Of a DNA stretch of 5,565 bases, positions 1 through 5,565 are shown one piece after another. Within the stretch, counting starts at the first letter, position 1. Each line of letters begins with the position of its first letter. The translations under genes were made by a program, and so were the position numbers. Origin of the DNA: Spirochaetaceae bacterium (GTDB lineage Bacteria > Spirochaetota > Spirochaetia > SZUA-6 > RPPD01); contig RPPD01000173.1 of NCBI GenBank assembly GCA_003818675.1, forward strand, positions 1 to 5,565, in the 5' to 3' direction. The notes beneath the pieces were generated by a model. The model made no database searches and had not been told where the DNA came from. It saw only the letters and a list, made by a program, of their open reading frames with translations.

Positions 1-29
1 GCTCCAGTGGCCGATAATAGATAGAAGAC

Positions 30-950
30 ATGAAAAGACATATCGTTTATATATCCGCTTTAATACTCATCATTTGTACTGCGGTTTTCCCGCAGGCAGT
101 CAGGGCTGATAATCCCGGTATCATGCCACAATACACAGTGCTCTGGGAAAAGGGCAGGATTTCCCTGACCTGCACAGTCGCTCTTGACCGCGACTCAATG
201 CCTTTCCCGCGTGCGAGAGAGCAGGCTGAAAAAAACATAGATGAGTTTGCCCCAAGAAATTTCTGGAACGCTGTCTCAGGCCTGCCTTACAATTCGACAG
301 GGTCTCTGCTTGAGTATGTGGAGTCCATTGCCCAGGAAAATGAACGCCGCATGATCATGGAATCCATCTCCGTCATATCCGGAAAGGGCGTGAAGCTTTC
401 CTCGGTGGTGACTGCGGATTTACGGACCCTGCAAGTCACCTACGAATATCCATTCTATGGTGCATCTGGACTGGCGGTTCCCTTTATCAGGCATACTGAC
501 ATGGCTCCTCCTGGTTCTGATCTGGGTTACCAGTCAACACGGCGCTACTCGGGCATTGTAATCTATGCAAAAGGTGAACTTCCAGCGTGGGGAAAAAATG
601 GAACTGCCAAAGTCATGCCGGCCATGTTCCCTAAAATCTGGGCATTAGTCCCAAATCCGACCGGAGACACGATTGAGAATGTCTACAGCGTGGAGAAAAC
701 AGCTCCGGACTCGGTCAGGAAATGGGGTATGTGCCAGTACTTTGTTAAAGCAGATGAGTCAGCGCAATTGGAGCGGGCGGGCAGGTTCCCCCTGCAAATA
801 ATGGCGTTTGGTGTCTATGGCAAAAACAACACTGACCCGATTATTTCCCGTGAGGCTGCTGACCAGATACTGAAGAATCCCGACAATTTGCTCCTCCTTT
901 CTTCAGGCAGGGTCGTCATCATAGTGGACGAAACCTCGCAGTCACTGTAA
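30..950 (+). CDS. Exported protein with LPP20/FlgT-like C-terminal region, function unknown
   Basis: This gene encodes 306 residues. Residues 1-26 form a signal peptide: K2/R3/H4, a hydrophobic core at about 5-20, then AVRA before D27, which fits signal peptidase I cleavage. The mature protein would be periplasmic or envelope-associated and has no further membrane segment. Residues about 31-140 contain many aromatic and charged positions (YTVLWEKGRISLTCTV; PFPRAREQAEKNI). The C-terminal half, about 170-300, follows an order I recall from LPP20/FlgT-like envelope proteins: YSGIVIYAKGE, a PAMFPKIW strand, GRFPLQIMAFGVYGKNNTDPI, then GRVVIIVD. This is recalled resemblance, not a search result. 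A TAG at 18-20 closes the frame just upstream, so ATG 30 is the only good start; its ribosome binding site is weak (AGAAG, 23-27). epmA follows after 10 bp. The reading frame is secure; the role is unknown, and similar proteins occur in Treponema as I recall. Confidence 0.85.
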   Translation: MKRHIVYISALILIICTAVFPQAVRADNPGIMPQYTVLWEKGRISLTCTVALDRDSMPFPRAREQAEKNIDEFAPRNFWNAVSGLPYNSTGSLLEYVESIAQENERRMIMESISVISGKGVKLSSVVTADLRTLQVTYEYPFYGASGLAVPFIRHTDMAPPGSDLGYQSTRRYSGIVIYAKGELPAWGKNGTAKVMPAMFPKIWALVPNPTGDTIENVYSVEKTAPDSVRKWGMCQYFVKADESAQLERAGRFPLQIMAFGVYGKNNTDPIISREAADQILKNPDNLLLLSSGRVVIIVDETSQSL

Positions 951-960
951 GATTCATTTT

Positions 961-1956
961 GTGAAACAAAATTTACTCCCTGTTCGTGATCTGTTTTTTC
1001 ATGAAATGCGGCAGTTTTTTCGTGACAAGGGCTTTCTTGAAACAGACACGCCCATCCTTGCACCATTTCTGATACCTGAACCTTCATTCGAAGTTTTCTC
1101 CACGCTCCGGCTCTCTGACGGGAAGGAGGGCCAAAAACTCTATATGGTTCCATCACCTGAACTTTGGATGAAGAGGCTCCTGGCTTCAGGAGCCTCAGGA
1201 AGTCAGGATATCTTCCAGATCTCCAAATGCTTCAGGAATTCAGAACCTTCAAGCGGTATCCACCTGAATGAATTTACAATGCTGGAATGGTACGCCAGGG
1301 GCAGGGACTACCTGTACAATACCGGGCTGACAGAAGATCTTGTTATACATTTGCTCGAGGCTCTTGGGACTGATGAAAAAATCAAGTGTCGGGGCACAGA
1401 GGTTGATCTTGTTGCACCATTCTCCAGGATTTCCATGAGGGATGCGTTTTTGCAGCATGCCAGCCTCGACCTGGACAAATGCGGAGAAACAGAAGAATTG
1501 CGTAAAGCTGCGGAAAATCGGGGGATATCGACCATGACTGATGACTCATGGGAGGTGCTCTTCCACCGTATTTTTCTTATGCTCGTGGAACCAGGCTTGC
1601 CTGTGGACAGGCCGGTATTTCTATCAGATTACCCTGCCAGGGTCAGAACCCTGGCCAAACAAAAACCTGGAGGACAATATGCAGAGCGTTGGGAGCTCTA
1701 CATAGCCGGAATCGAGATCGCCAACTGCTATACTGAAGCTGCTGGAGAACCCTGGATAAGGGATTTTTTCCAGGAAGAGCGGGAAAGAAAAAATGCCTTA
1801 TGCAGGGTAATTCATCCTGCTGATACAGAACTTGGGGAAATCTTAAGCCAGGGGAAGCTTCCTCCATGCTCAGGCACTGCCCTGGGCTGTGACCGCCTTC
1901 TTATGGTGTTGCTGGGTGCAGAGAACATTCAGGAAGTCCTTCCATTCCGGCAATAG
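961..1956 (+). CDS. epmA: EF-P--(R)-beta-lysine ligase EpmA (GenX/PoxA/YjeA family)
   Basis: This 331-residue protein is a lysyl-tRNA synthetase paralogue without the anticodon-binding domain; E. coli EpmA has 325. The family activates (R)-beta-lysine as an adenylate and transfers it to a lysine of EF-P in the cytoplasm. Class II motifs are visible: motif 1 around 17-35 (GFLETDTPI), motif 2 at 85-111 (FQISKCFRNSE, then NEFTMLEWY), and motif 3 at 303-313 (CSGTALGCDRL). S65 and E67 in MVPSPELWMKRLL match the E. coli SPE substrate-binding segment, and GIEIAN (250-255) matches GIELAN. A307 sits where EpmA has alanine and true LysRS has glycine, which argues for EF-P modification over tRNA charging. 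The GTG start has no clear ribosome binding site, but its N-terminus (NLLPVRDLFFHEMRQFF) aligns from the beginning with E. coli EpmA. It lies 10 bp after the preceding gene, so coupled translation is likely. EpmB is not seen here. Confidence 0.93.
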   Translation: MKQNLLPVRDLFFHEMRQFFRDKGFLETDTPILAPFLIPEPSFEVFSTLRLSDGKEGQKLYMVPSPELWMKRLLASGASGSQDIFQISKCFRNSEPSSGIHLNEFTMLEWYARGRDYLYNTGLTEDLVIHLLEALGTDEKIKCRGTEVDLVAPFSRISMRDAFLQHASLDLDKCGETEELRKAAENRGISTMTDDSWEVLFHRIFLMLVEPGLPVDRPVFLSDYPARVRTLAKQKPGGQYAERWELYIAGIEIANCYTEAAGEPWIRDFFQEERERKNALCRVIHPADTELGEILSQGKLPPCSGTALGCDRLLMVLLGAENIQEVLPFRQ

Positions 1957-1976
1957 TCGGTTGCTGTCCGGCCCCC

Positions 1977-2004
1977 TTGACATTGATGAAGATTCACATA
2001 TAAT
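1977..2004 (+). promoter_or_regulatory. Consensus sigma-70 promoter for efp
   Basis: TTGACA at 1977-1982 and TATAAT at 1999-2004 are both perfect hexamers, separated by 16 bp. Transcription would start near 2010-2012, leaving about 40 nt of 5' UTR before the efp ATG at 2052. This predicts that efp is transcribed strongly and independently of epmA, which ends 20 bp upstream of the -35 box. It also means the TTG at 2004, which would extend efp by 16 residues, lies upstream of the transcript. Confidence 0.85.
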
Positions 2005-2040
2005 TGTTGAAACTTAAATCCGGAAACCATAATCCGCAAC

Positions 2041-2047
2041 AGAGGAG
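2041..2047 (+). promoter_or_regulatory. efp ribosome binding site that fixes the start
   Basis: AGAGGAG lies 4 nt before ATG 2052. It supports the 187-residue EF-P over a longer form from TTG 2004, which has no ribosome binding site and falls inside the -10 box. Confidence 0.8.
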
Positions 2048-2051
2048 CTTT

Positions 2052-2615
2052 ATGATACGTGCTGGTGAAATTTCCAAGGGTGTTTTTCTTTTGATAAAGA
2101 ATGAGCCATATGAAGTGGTTGAACGCGAGTTCGTGAATCCAGGAAAGGGTTCCGCGTTTGTCCGGCTCAAGATGAAAAACCTGCGCTCAGGCCAGGTGTT
2201 AAAACAGGTGAACAAAACACATGAGACCCTGGAGGAAATCCAGGTTGAGGACAAGCCGTACCAGTATCTCTACGCGGATGACAACAGCTATCACTTCATG
2301 GACACCGCCACTTATGAACAGATTGAAGTTGGCAAGGTCGGCCATGAGGAAAAGCAGCAGTACCTGAAGGAAGGAAACGAGTACCAGCTCGTGCTCTGGG
2401 ACGCGGATCCCATAGAGATAGAAATCCCGTACAAAATGGTCTTTGCTGTGACAGAGGCCCAGAACGCAATAAAGGGAGACACCGTGACAGGCGGCACCAA
2501 ACCAGTGACGCTTGAGACAGGGCTCGTTGTGCGTGTGCCCCTTTTTATCAAACAGGGTGACAGGGTTCTGGTCAATACTGAAACCAATGAGTATGTTGAG
2601 CGCGTAAACAGCTAG
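2052..2615 (+). CDS. efp: Translation elongation factor P
   Basis: EF-P binds the ribosome between the P and E sites and stimulates peptide bond formation at consecutive prolines. The product from ATG 2052 has 187 residues, matching the usual length (E. coli 188). The KOW-like N-terminal domain (about 1-63) carries the acceptor loop FVNPGKGSAF, with K32 equivalent to E. coli K34, the lysine modified by EpmA. The OB domains follow at about 67-127 and 130-187. The C-terminal signature region is GTKPVTLETGLVVRVP, continuing to LFIKQGD; the usual alanine after K-x is V152 here. The start MIRAGEISKG resembles spirochaete EF-Ps. An in-frame TTG at 2004 would add 16 residues but overlaps the promoter and lacks a ribosome binding site, so I reject it. 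The adjacent epmA supports modification of K32. It has its own promoter at 1977-2004. Confidence 0.98.
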   Translation: MIRAGEISKGVFLLIKNEPYEVVEREFVNPGKGSAFVRLKMKNLRSGQVLKQVNKTHETLEEIQVEDKPYQYLYADDNSYHFMDTATYEQIEVGKVGHEEKQQYLKEGNEYQLVLWDADPIEIEIPYKMVFAVTEAQNAIKGDTVTGGTKPVTLETGLVVRVPLFIKQGDRVLVNTETNEYVERVNS

Positions 2616-2674
2616 TTTCGGAATCCAATAAAACAATGTAACCAGTCTCATTGGCGATAAGGGCAGCAGCTTTG

Positions 2675-2698
2675 TGTAAACCTTTTTTACAATTTTTT
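2675..2698 (+). terminator. Possible weak terminator or operator dyad after efp
   Basis: TGTAAA (2675-2680) and TTTACA (2686-2691) form a perfect 6-bp inverted repeat around a 5-nt loop. Two bases later comes a run of six T (2693-2698), about 60 bp past the efp stop. The layout resembles an intrinsic terminator, but the stem is short and AT-rich and would be weak. It could equally be a binding site for a dimeric regulator of the downstream promoter. Confidence 0.3.
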
Positions 2699-2702
2699 AC
2701 AA
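2683..2702 (+). repeat. Exact tandem repeat of a 10-mer (TTTTTTACAA x2)
   Basis: TTTTTTACAA occurs at 2683-2692 and again, with no gap, at 2693-2702. The AT-rich stretch AAATTTAATAAATTT follows at 2701-2715. Together they make a roughly 33-bp, almost pure A/T block that ends about 25 bp before the TATAAT box at 2740. The position would suit an UP element or a bent or regulator-bound segment, but slippage in an AT tract is an equally simple origin. Confidence 0.6.
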
Positions 2703-2713
2703 ATTTAATAAAT

Positions 2714-2745
2714 TTGCTGAATTTTCCCCGAAGTGGCTGTATAAT
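2714..2745 (+). promoter_or_regulatory. Candidate promoter for the small ORF and FAH gene
   Basis: TATAAT at 2740-2745 is a perfect -10 hexamer, 40 bp before the ATG at 2786. The -35 is poor: TTGCTG (2714-2719) would need a 20-bp spacer, and CTGAAT (2717-2722) at 17 bp barely matches. There is no extended -10 TGn. The upstream A/T block may compensate. The start of transcription would be near 2752. Confidence 0.5.
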
Positions 2746-2774
2746 GGTTATTAGCATGTAACGACAGTCGGGAC

Positions 2775-2780
2775 GGAGGA
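2775..2780 (+). promoter_or_regulatory. Strong ribosome binding site for the 52-residue ORF
   Basis: GGAGGA sits with GGAGG (2775-2779) 6 nt before ATG 2786. This near-ideal site, placed behind a TATAAT box, is the main evidence that the short ORF is a real gene. Confidence 0.7.
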
Positions 2781-2785
2781 CTTCG

Positions 2786-2944
2786 ATGGAAAGCGATCGG
2801 ACGCGGGAAACGGCAAATTGGGATGTGGATGAAATTATTCTCCGGACAGAACTTTTTACAGAAGAGGAGCAAGTCCTCCCTGAAGAACCTGAGCCATCGA
2901 TTGAAGACCGCTATGACAACTGGATGCATATCATAGACCAATAG
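2786..2944 (+). CDS. Small acidic protein (52 aa), function unknown
   Basis: This short ORF begins MESDRTRETANWDVDEII and ends RYDNWMHIIDQ. I count 11 Glu and 6 Asp against 4 Arg and no Lys, so it is strongly acidic and probably soluble; there is no signal peptide or membrane segment. The centre has two acidic clusters (TEEEQ and PEEPEPSIED). The frame is closed by TAA at 2759-2761, making ATG 2786 the only start, and a GGAGGA site lies at ideal distance. A candidate promoter precedes it. Its stop codon TAG (2942-2944) is fused to the ribosome binding site AGGAG of the FAH gene, which suggests translational coupling or a leader role. I do not recognise the family. It may act as a protein or simply open the FAH initiation site. 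Confidence 0.65.
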   Translation: MESDRTRETANWDVDEIILRTELFTEEEQVLPEEPEPSIEDRYDNWMHIIDQ

Positions 2945-2955
2945 GAGCGCATATT
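2943..2955 (+). promoter_or_regulatory. Ribosome binding site and inferred ATT start of the FAH gene
   Basis: AGGAG (2943-2947) overlaps the TAG stop of the upstream ORF and lies 5 nt before an in-frame ATT at 2953. The FAH frame has no ATG or GTG between its upstream TGA (2914-2916) and GTG 3064; a CTG at 2920 and ATA at 2941 lack ribosome binding sites. ATT therefore best fits the spacing. Rare ATT starts are known, for example in infC. Confidence 0.55.
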
Positions 2956-3663
2956 TCGCTCAAGCTTCCCGTACTTCACGGGCATGATTCATACAATGTT
3001 TCACCCTCCAAGATTATTGCCCTTGGCTTAAACTACCATGAGCACATTGCGGAGAGTGCCTCTGTGAATGTTCAGGGTTTTAATCAGGATGTTCCCAAGG
3101 AACCCGTACTTTTTCCAAAAACGCCAAATGTCCTGATAGGTCCTGAACAGCCAATTGTGATTCCAAAATTTCTCAAAGAATACGCATTTCCTGAGATCCG
3201 TGTTGACTATGAAGCGGAGCTCGCGTTTTTTATTGGCAGGCGGTGCAAGAATGTCCCTGTCGCAGAAGCCTGGGATTTTATCTATGGCTTTACCTGCATG
3301 AACGATGTGAGTCAGCGGAACATCCAGAACCAGGATCGCTCAGGCTGGTTTCGCGGCAAATCCCTGGATACCTTCGGGCCAGTGGGTCCTGTCATCGTGC
3401 GTACTTGCGATCTGGGAGACCCGCAGAACCTCAATATATCCTGCAGGCTTAATGGAAAAACAGTCCAGTCCTCCAACACCAGATACATGATTTTCCCCAT
3501 GCCGGAGATCCTGGCATTTGTCTCCAAAAACTTCACTATGGAGGAGGGCGATATCATCACAACCGGAACTCCCTCGGGAGTCGGGCGCATAACACACGGG
3601 GATGTGGTGGAAGTGGAAATAGATGGCATAGGTATTTTGCGAAATCCGGTTGCAGATGAATAA
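2953..3663 (+). CDS. Fumarylacetoacetate hydrolase (FAH) family protein
   Basis: From the inferred ATT start the product has 236 residues, typical of small FAHD1-like enzymes: cytoplasmic, metal-dependent hydrolases, isomerases, decarboxylases or tautomerases of 2-oxo acids such as acylpyruvates or oxaloacetate. Residues 20-34 (KIIALGLNYHEHIAE) match the conserved first strand and lid segment; H31 and E34 match the His/Glu dyad known in FAHD1. Likely metal ligands are E87 and E89 in DYEAEL and D118 in CMNDVSQRN. Also conserved are RGKSLDTFGPVGPV (K136), the RLNGKTVQ strand, and TGTPSGVG (204-211). The first canonical start, GTG 3064, would give 199 residues and lose the first strand and dyad; an automated call may place the start there. 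The substrate cannot be fixed from sequence. The gene is probably translated with the small ORF upstream and converges on the chemoreceptor gene, 43 bp away. Confidence 0.93.
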   Translation: MSLKLPVLHGHDSYNVSPSKIIALGLNYHEHIAESASVNVQGFNQDVPKEPVLFPKTPNVLIGPEQPIVIPKFLKEYAFPEIRVDYEAELAFFIGRRCKNVPVAEAWDFIYGFTCMNDVSQRNIQNQDRSGWFRGKSLDTFGPVGPVIVRTCDLGDPQNLNISCRLNGKTVQSSNTRYMIFPMPEILAFVSKNFTMEEGDIITTGTPSGVGRITHGDVVEVEIDGIGILRNPVADE

Positions 3664-3706
3664 AGAACAATCTTTGGAAACTGTCATTATAGAAGGAAGC
3701 AGGCTG

Positions 3707-5565
3707 TCAATGCGTATTGGATTTCAGCTTTCTTAACCGGTCAGAGATGGTTTCTCCAGCTGTAGAACTATCCTGGCCTGCATCGGCAACAGCCACTTCA
3801 CTGATGGTATCAAAGATCATCCTGCTGCCCGAAGCTGTCTGTGTAAGGCTGTTTGCCACCTCGTTTGTGGCTTTTGACTGCTGGGCTATTGCTTCTCTTA
3901 TATGTGTAGAGAGGTCAGCAATCCTGTCAATGACGTTGATTATTCCGTTGACAGACTCATAGGTTTCCTGTCCGCTTTCCCTTATTGTATCGACAATCTT
4001 TTTAATCTCTCCGGTTGCGCCCACTGTTACCTGTGATAGTTTCTTTATCTCATTGGCAACGACCTTGAAACCACGACCGGATTCTCCGGCCCTCGCAGCT
4101 TCAATGTTTGCATTGAGGGAGAGAATATTTGTCTTTTCCGCGATATCGTTGATCAAAGATGTGATCTGGGATATGCGGTCGGATTGCTCACGGAGGGATT
4201 TGATTACAGTAACCGTGCCGCCTACTTTTGCCGTAGCGTTTTTGACAGTGACCATGACTTCCTCTGTCTCGCGGGAAATCTGGCGGATATTGGCCGCAAT
4301 CTGTTCTGTGGCAGCTGATATCCCTGCGACACGGTCCATGATTGCCTGGCTGCTGGTTGAGACAACATTTGCCTTGTGCTGGAGGCTTTCCAGGGTTGTT
4401 TCCAGGGTTGCCTCGGTTTTTTTCCGCTCTTCCATAAGGATGGAGCCCTCAAGCGCACAGGAGAGCTGGTCTGCTATGGTGGTGTAGAAGTTGGCGGCCA
4501 CCGGCCCAATTTCTGCAATGGTGTAACCAAGCTGCCTGTTTTCAAAGACAAGCGGAATGACAACGAGGTCAAACCTGTTTTTTCTGTCCAGGATATCGTC
4601 AGGAAGGAATGCTTTTGTTGAAAAACGGATTCCTGCCGTGTCTATAATGTGCTTGCCCGGGTTTACTGCAAAGACAAGACGTGAGTATTCAGGCAGGGGA
4701 TCCGGGAAGTTGTATTCCACGGGATGATCATACAGGCAGACATAGTAGGATGGAATGCCAAGGGCTTTCACGCCTGTTTCAAGGGCGGCAAAGAGTGATT
4801 CAAGGTCGAATGAGCTGACAAGTTTAATGTTGGTTTTCTGGAGAAGTTGACGTGCGTTTTCCTGGAAGTACTGCTCCATGATGTTTTTTCTCTGGAGGAC
4901 TTCGCTTATAATTATCCTGGCCTGGGCAACAAGTTCATTGGCAAAAACAAGTTGTGCTGAATCATTCATTCCGGATTTGCCGGCTTTATCCAAATTAAGG
5001 TTATTATTTATGTAGATGGCAAGAAGTGATGACAGCGCATTGTGCCATGGCTGCACATTGCATTTATTCTCTGAAAGAAACACAATGCCTTCCTCAAAGG
5101 ATGTCAAAAAGGCTGTCCTGGAATGAGTGGAAAGTGCGTTATAAAATGAGGTGATGAGTCTAACAACAAGAGCTTTCTGCACATCGGTTTCTGCAGTCCC
5201 GAAAAGGTCATCCGAGACGAGCCTGGGCAGGATGGTCTTGGCTGTTTCCTCGCAGAAATTCCTGAAATCAACAGTGTCTGTTTTTATCTGCCTGGCGGAA
5301 AACTTCCTGTTGCCCAAAGAAATTTCATCGGATCCGGCCAGCATTATCTCGCGCGACTGGCATCCGCAGGATTTTTTTATAACAGGCCGCGCTATAAGCG
5401 CGGTGGATTCTTCAACGCGCTCTTTTTTCATCACGTGCAAGAGCTTTTCAAACGCAGTTTCAACCTGGCTGTGAAAGGGCATGGAAACCGAGGAGAGGGG
5501 AGGAGTGAAACTCGCCCCCTCAACAGTGCTGTTGAGGCTCATGGCGGCAAGATCATGCGGAATGA
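3707..5565 (-). CDS. Soluble chemoreceptor-like protein: LacI-type sensor + GAF-like + MCP signalling domain (partial, N-terminus off window)
   Basis: About 618 codons are visible; the frame stays open to the window edge, so the true start lies beyond 5565. Numbering is from the internal ATG at 5542. The seven codons before it (IPHDLAA) and residues 1-62 match the end of a LacI-type ligand-binding domain: TPPLSSVSMPF at 13-23, closing with KKSCGC. A helical region (about 90-235) and a GAF-like region (about 236-365) follow; LPDDILDR, VVIPLVFENRQLGY and FYTTIADQLSCALEGSILMEE recall LacI-sensor proteins fused to GGDEF or kinase domains. A coiled-coil linker (365-390) leads to the MCP hairpin, with its tip at IAEKTNILSLNANIEAARAG and GRGFKVVANEIKKLS (467-503). 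Candidate methylation pairs are E413-Q414 and Q554-Q555. There is no transmembrane segment and no C-terminal CheR-binding pentapeptide. It likely couples a cytoplasmic ligand to CheA/CheW. Whether a DNA-binding domain precedes it cannot be seen. Confidence 0.94.
   Translation of the reverse strand, partial: IPHDLAAMSLNSTVEGASFTPPLSSVSMPFHSQVETAFEKLLHVMKKERVEESTALIARPVIKKSCGCQSREIMLAGSDEISLGNRKFSARQIKTDTVDFRNFCEETAKTILPRLVSDDLFGTAETDVQKALVVRLITSFYNALSTHSRTAFLTSFEEGIVFLSENKCNVQPWHNALSSLLAIYINNNLNLDKAGKSGMNDSAQLVFANELVAQARIIISEVLQRKNIMEQYFQENARQLLQKTNIKLVSSFDLESLFAALETGVKALGIPSYYVCLYDHPVEYNFPDPLPEYSRLVFAVNPGKHIIDTAGIRFSTKAFLPDDILDRKNRFDLVVIPLVFENRQLGYTIAEIGPVAANFYTTIADQLSCALEGSILMEERKKTEATLETTLESLQHKANVVSTSSQAIMDRVAGISAATEQIAANIRQISRETEEVMVTVKNATAKVGGTVTVIKSLREQSDRISQITSLINDIAEKTNILSLNANIEAARAGESGRGFKVVANEIKKLSQVTVGATGEIKKIVDTIRESGQETYESVNGIINVIDRIADLSTHIREAIAQQSKATNEVANSLTQTASGSRMIFDTISEVAVADAGQDSSTAGETISDRLRKLKSNTH

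Noticed and set aside
63..83. Lipoprotein signal at C17 of the exported protein
   Set aside because: The residues before the cysteine are L-I-I, with no small residue at -1, and hydrophobic sequence continues after it; the AVRA cleavage site fits better.
1947..1974. CCGGCAA ... TTGCTGTCCGG imperfect dyad at the end of epmA
   Set aside because: The arms pair only with a 3-nt bulge, the repeat starts inside the coding sequence and no T run follows.
2004..2051. TTG start extending efp by 16 residues
   Set aside because: It overlaps the -10 box, lies upstream of the predicted transcription start, has no ribosome binding site and would make EF-P longer than the family norm.
2199..2651. 150-codon open frame on the - strand opposite efp
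   Set aside because: It mirrors the conserved efp codons, and its product has no recognisable family features.
2756..2761. ATG-TAA minimal start-stop in the leader of the small ORF
   Set aside because: There is no ribosome binding site before it and a six-base match is expected by chance.
3662..3675. AAAGA-ACAA-TCTTT hairpin between the convergent FAH and chemoreceptor genes
   Set aside because: The 5-bp A/T-rich stem overlaps the stop codon and has no following T run on either strand; too weak for a terminator.
4053..4487. 144-codon open frame on the + strand opposite the chemoreceptor
   Set aside because: It is antisense to the strongly conserved MCP signalling domain and its product shows no recognisable features; a shadow of the real gene.

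Overview
The window looks like a stretch of chromosome from a spirochaete, most likely Treponema-like with about 50% GC. This rests on recalled resemblance, not on a search. The EF-P start (MIRAGEISKG), the exported protein beside epmA, the FAH-family protein and the LacI-type sensor fused to a chemoreceptor domain all recall Treponema/Spirochaeta proteins. I see no insertion sequence, CRISPR array, tRNA or rRNA.

Layout. (1) 30-950 (+): an exported protein with a signal peptide and a C-terminal half that resembles LPP20/FlgT-like envelope proteins. (2) 961-1956 (+): epmA, the EF-P lysyl-transferase, only 10 bp downstream with a GTG start, so probably co-transcribed. (3) 1977-2004: a consensus promoter (TTGACA, 16 bp, TATAAT) driving efp. 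(4) 2052-2615 (+): efp, elongation factor P, carrying the target lysine K32; modifying enzyme and substrate are therefore adjacent. (5) 2616-2785: an AT-rich intergenic region with a small dyad, an exact tandem 10-mer and a TATAAT box. (6) 2786-2944 (+): a very acidic 52-residue ORF with a strong ribosome binding site. (7) 2953-3663 (+): a fumarylacetoacetate-hydrolase-family protein. Conserved coding runs upstream of the first canonical start codon, which implies a non-canonical ATT start coupled to the small ORF. (8) 3707-5565 (-): a convergent chemoreceptor gene cut by the window end. Its visible N-terminus is the tail of a LacI-type ligand-binding domain, followed by a GAF-like region and an MCP signalling domain, with no membrane segment.

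How they work together. EpmA would attach a beta-lysyl (or lysyl) group to K32 of EF-P, which helps ribosomes through polyproline stretches. EpmB, which makes (R)-beta-lysine, is not in the window. The small ORF and FAH gene appear to be a translationally coupled pair. The chemoreceptor is a separate unit, likely sensing a cytoplasmic ligand and signalling to CheA/CheW. The most notable points are the ATT start with its coupled acidic ORF, and the soluble LacI-sensor/chemoreceptor fusion.
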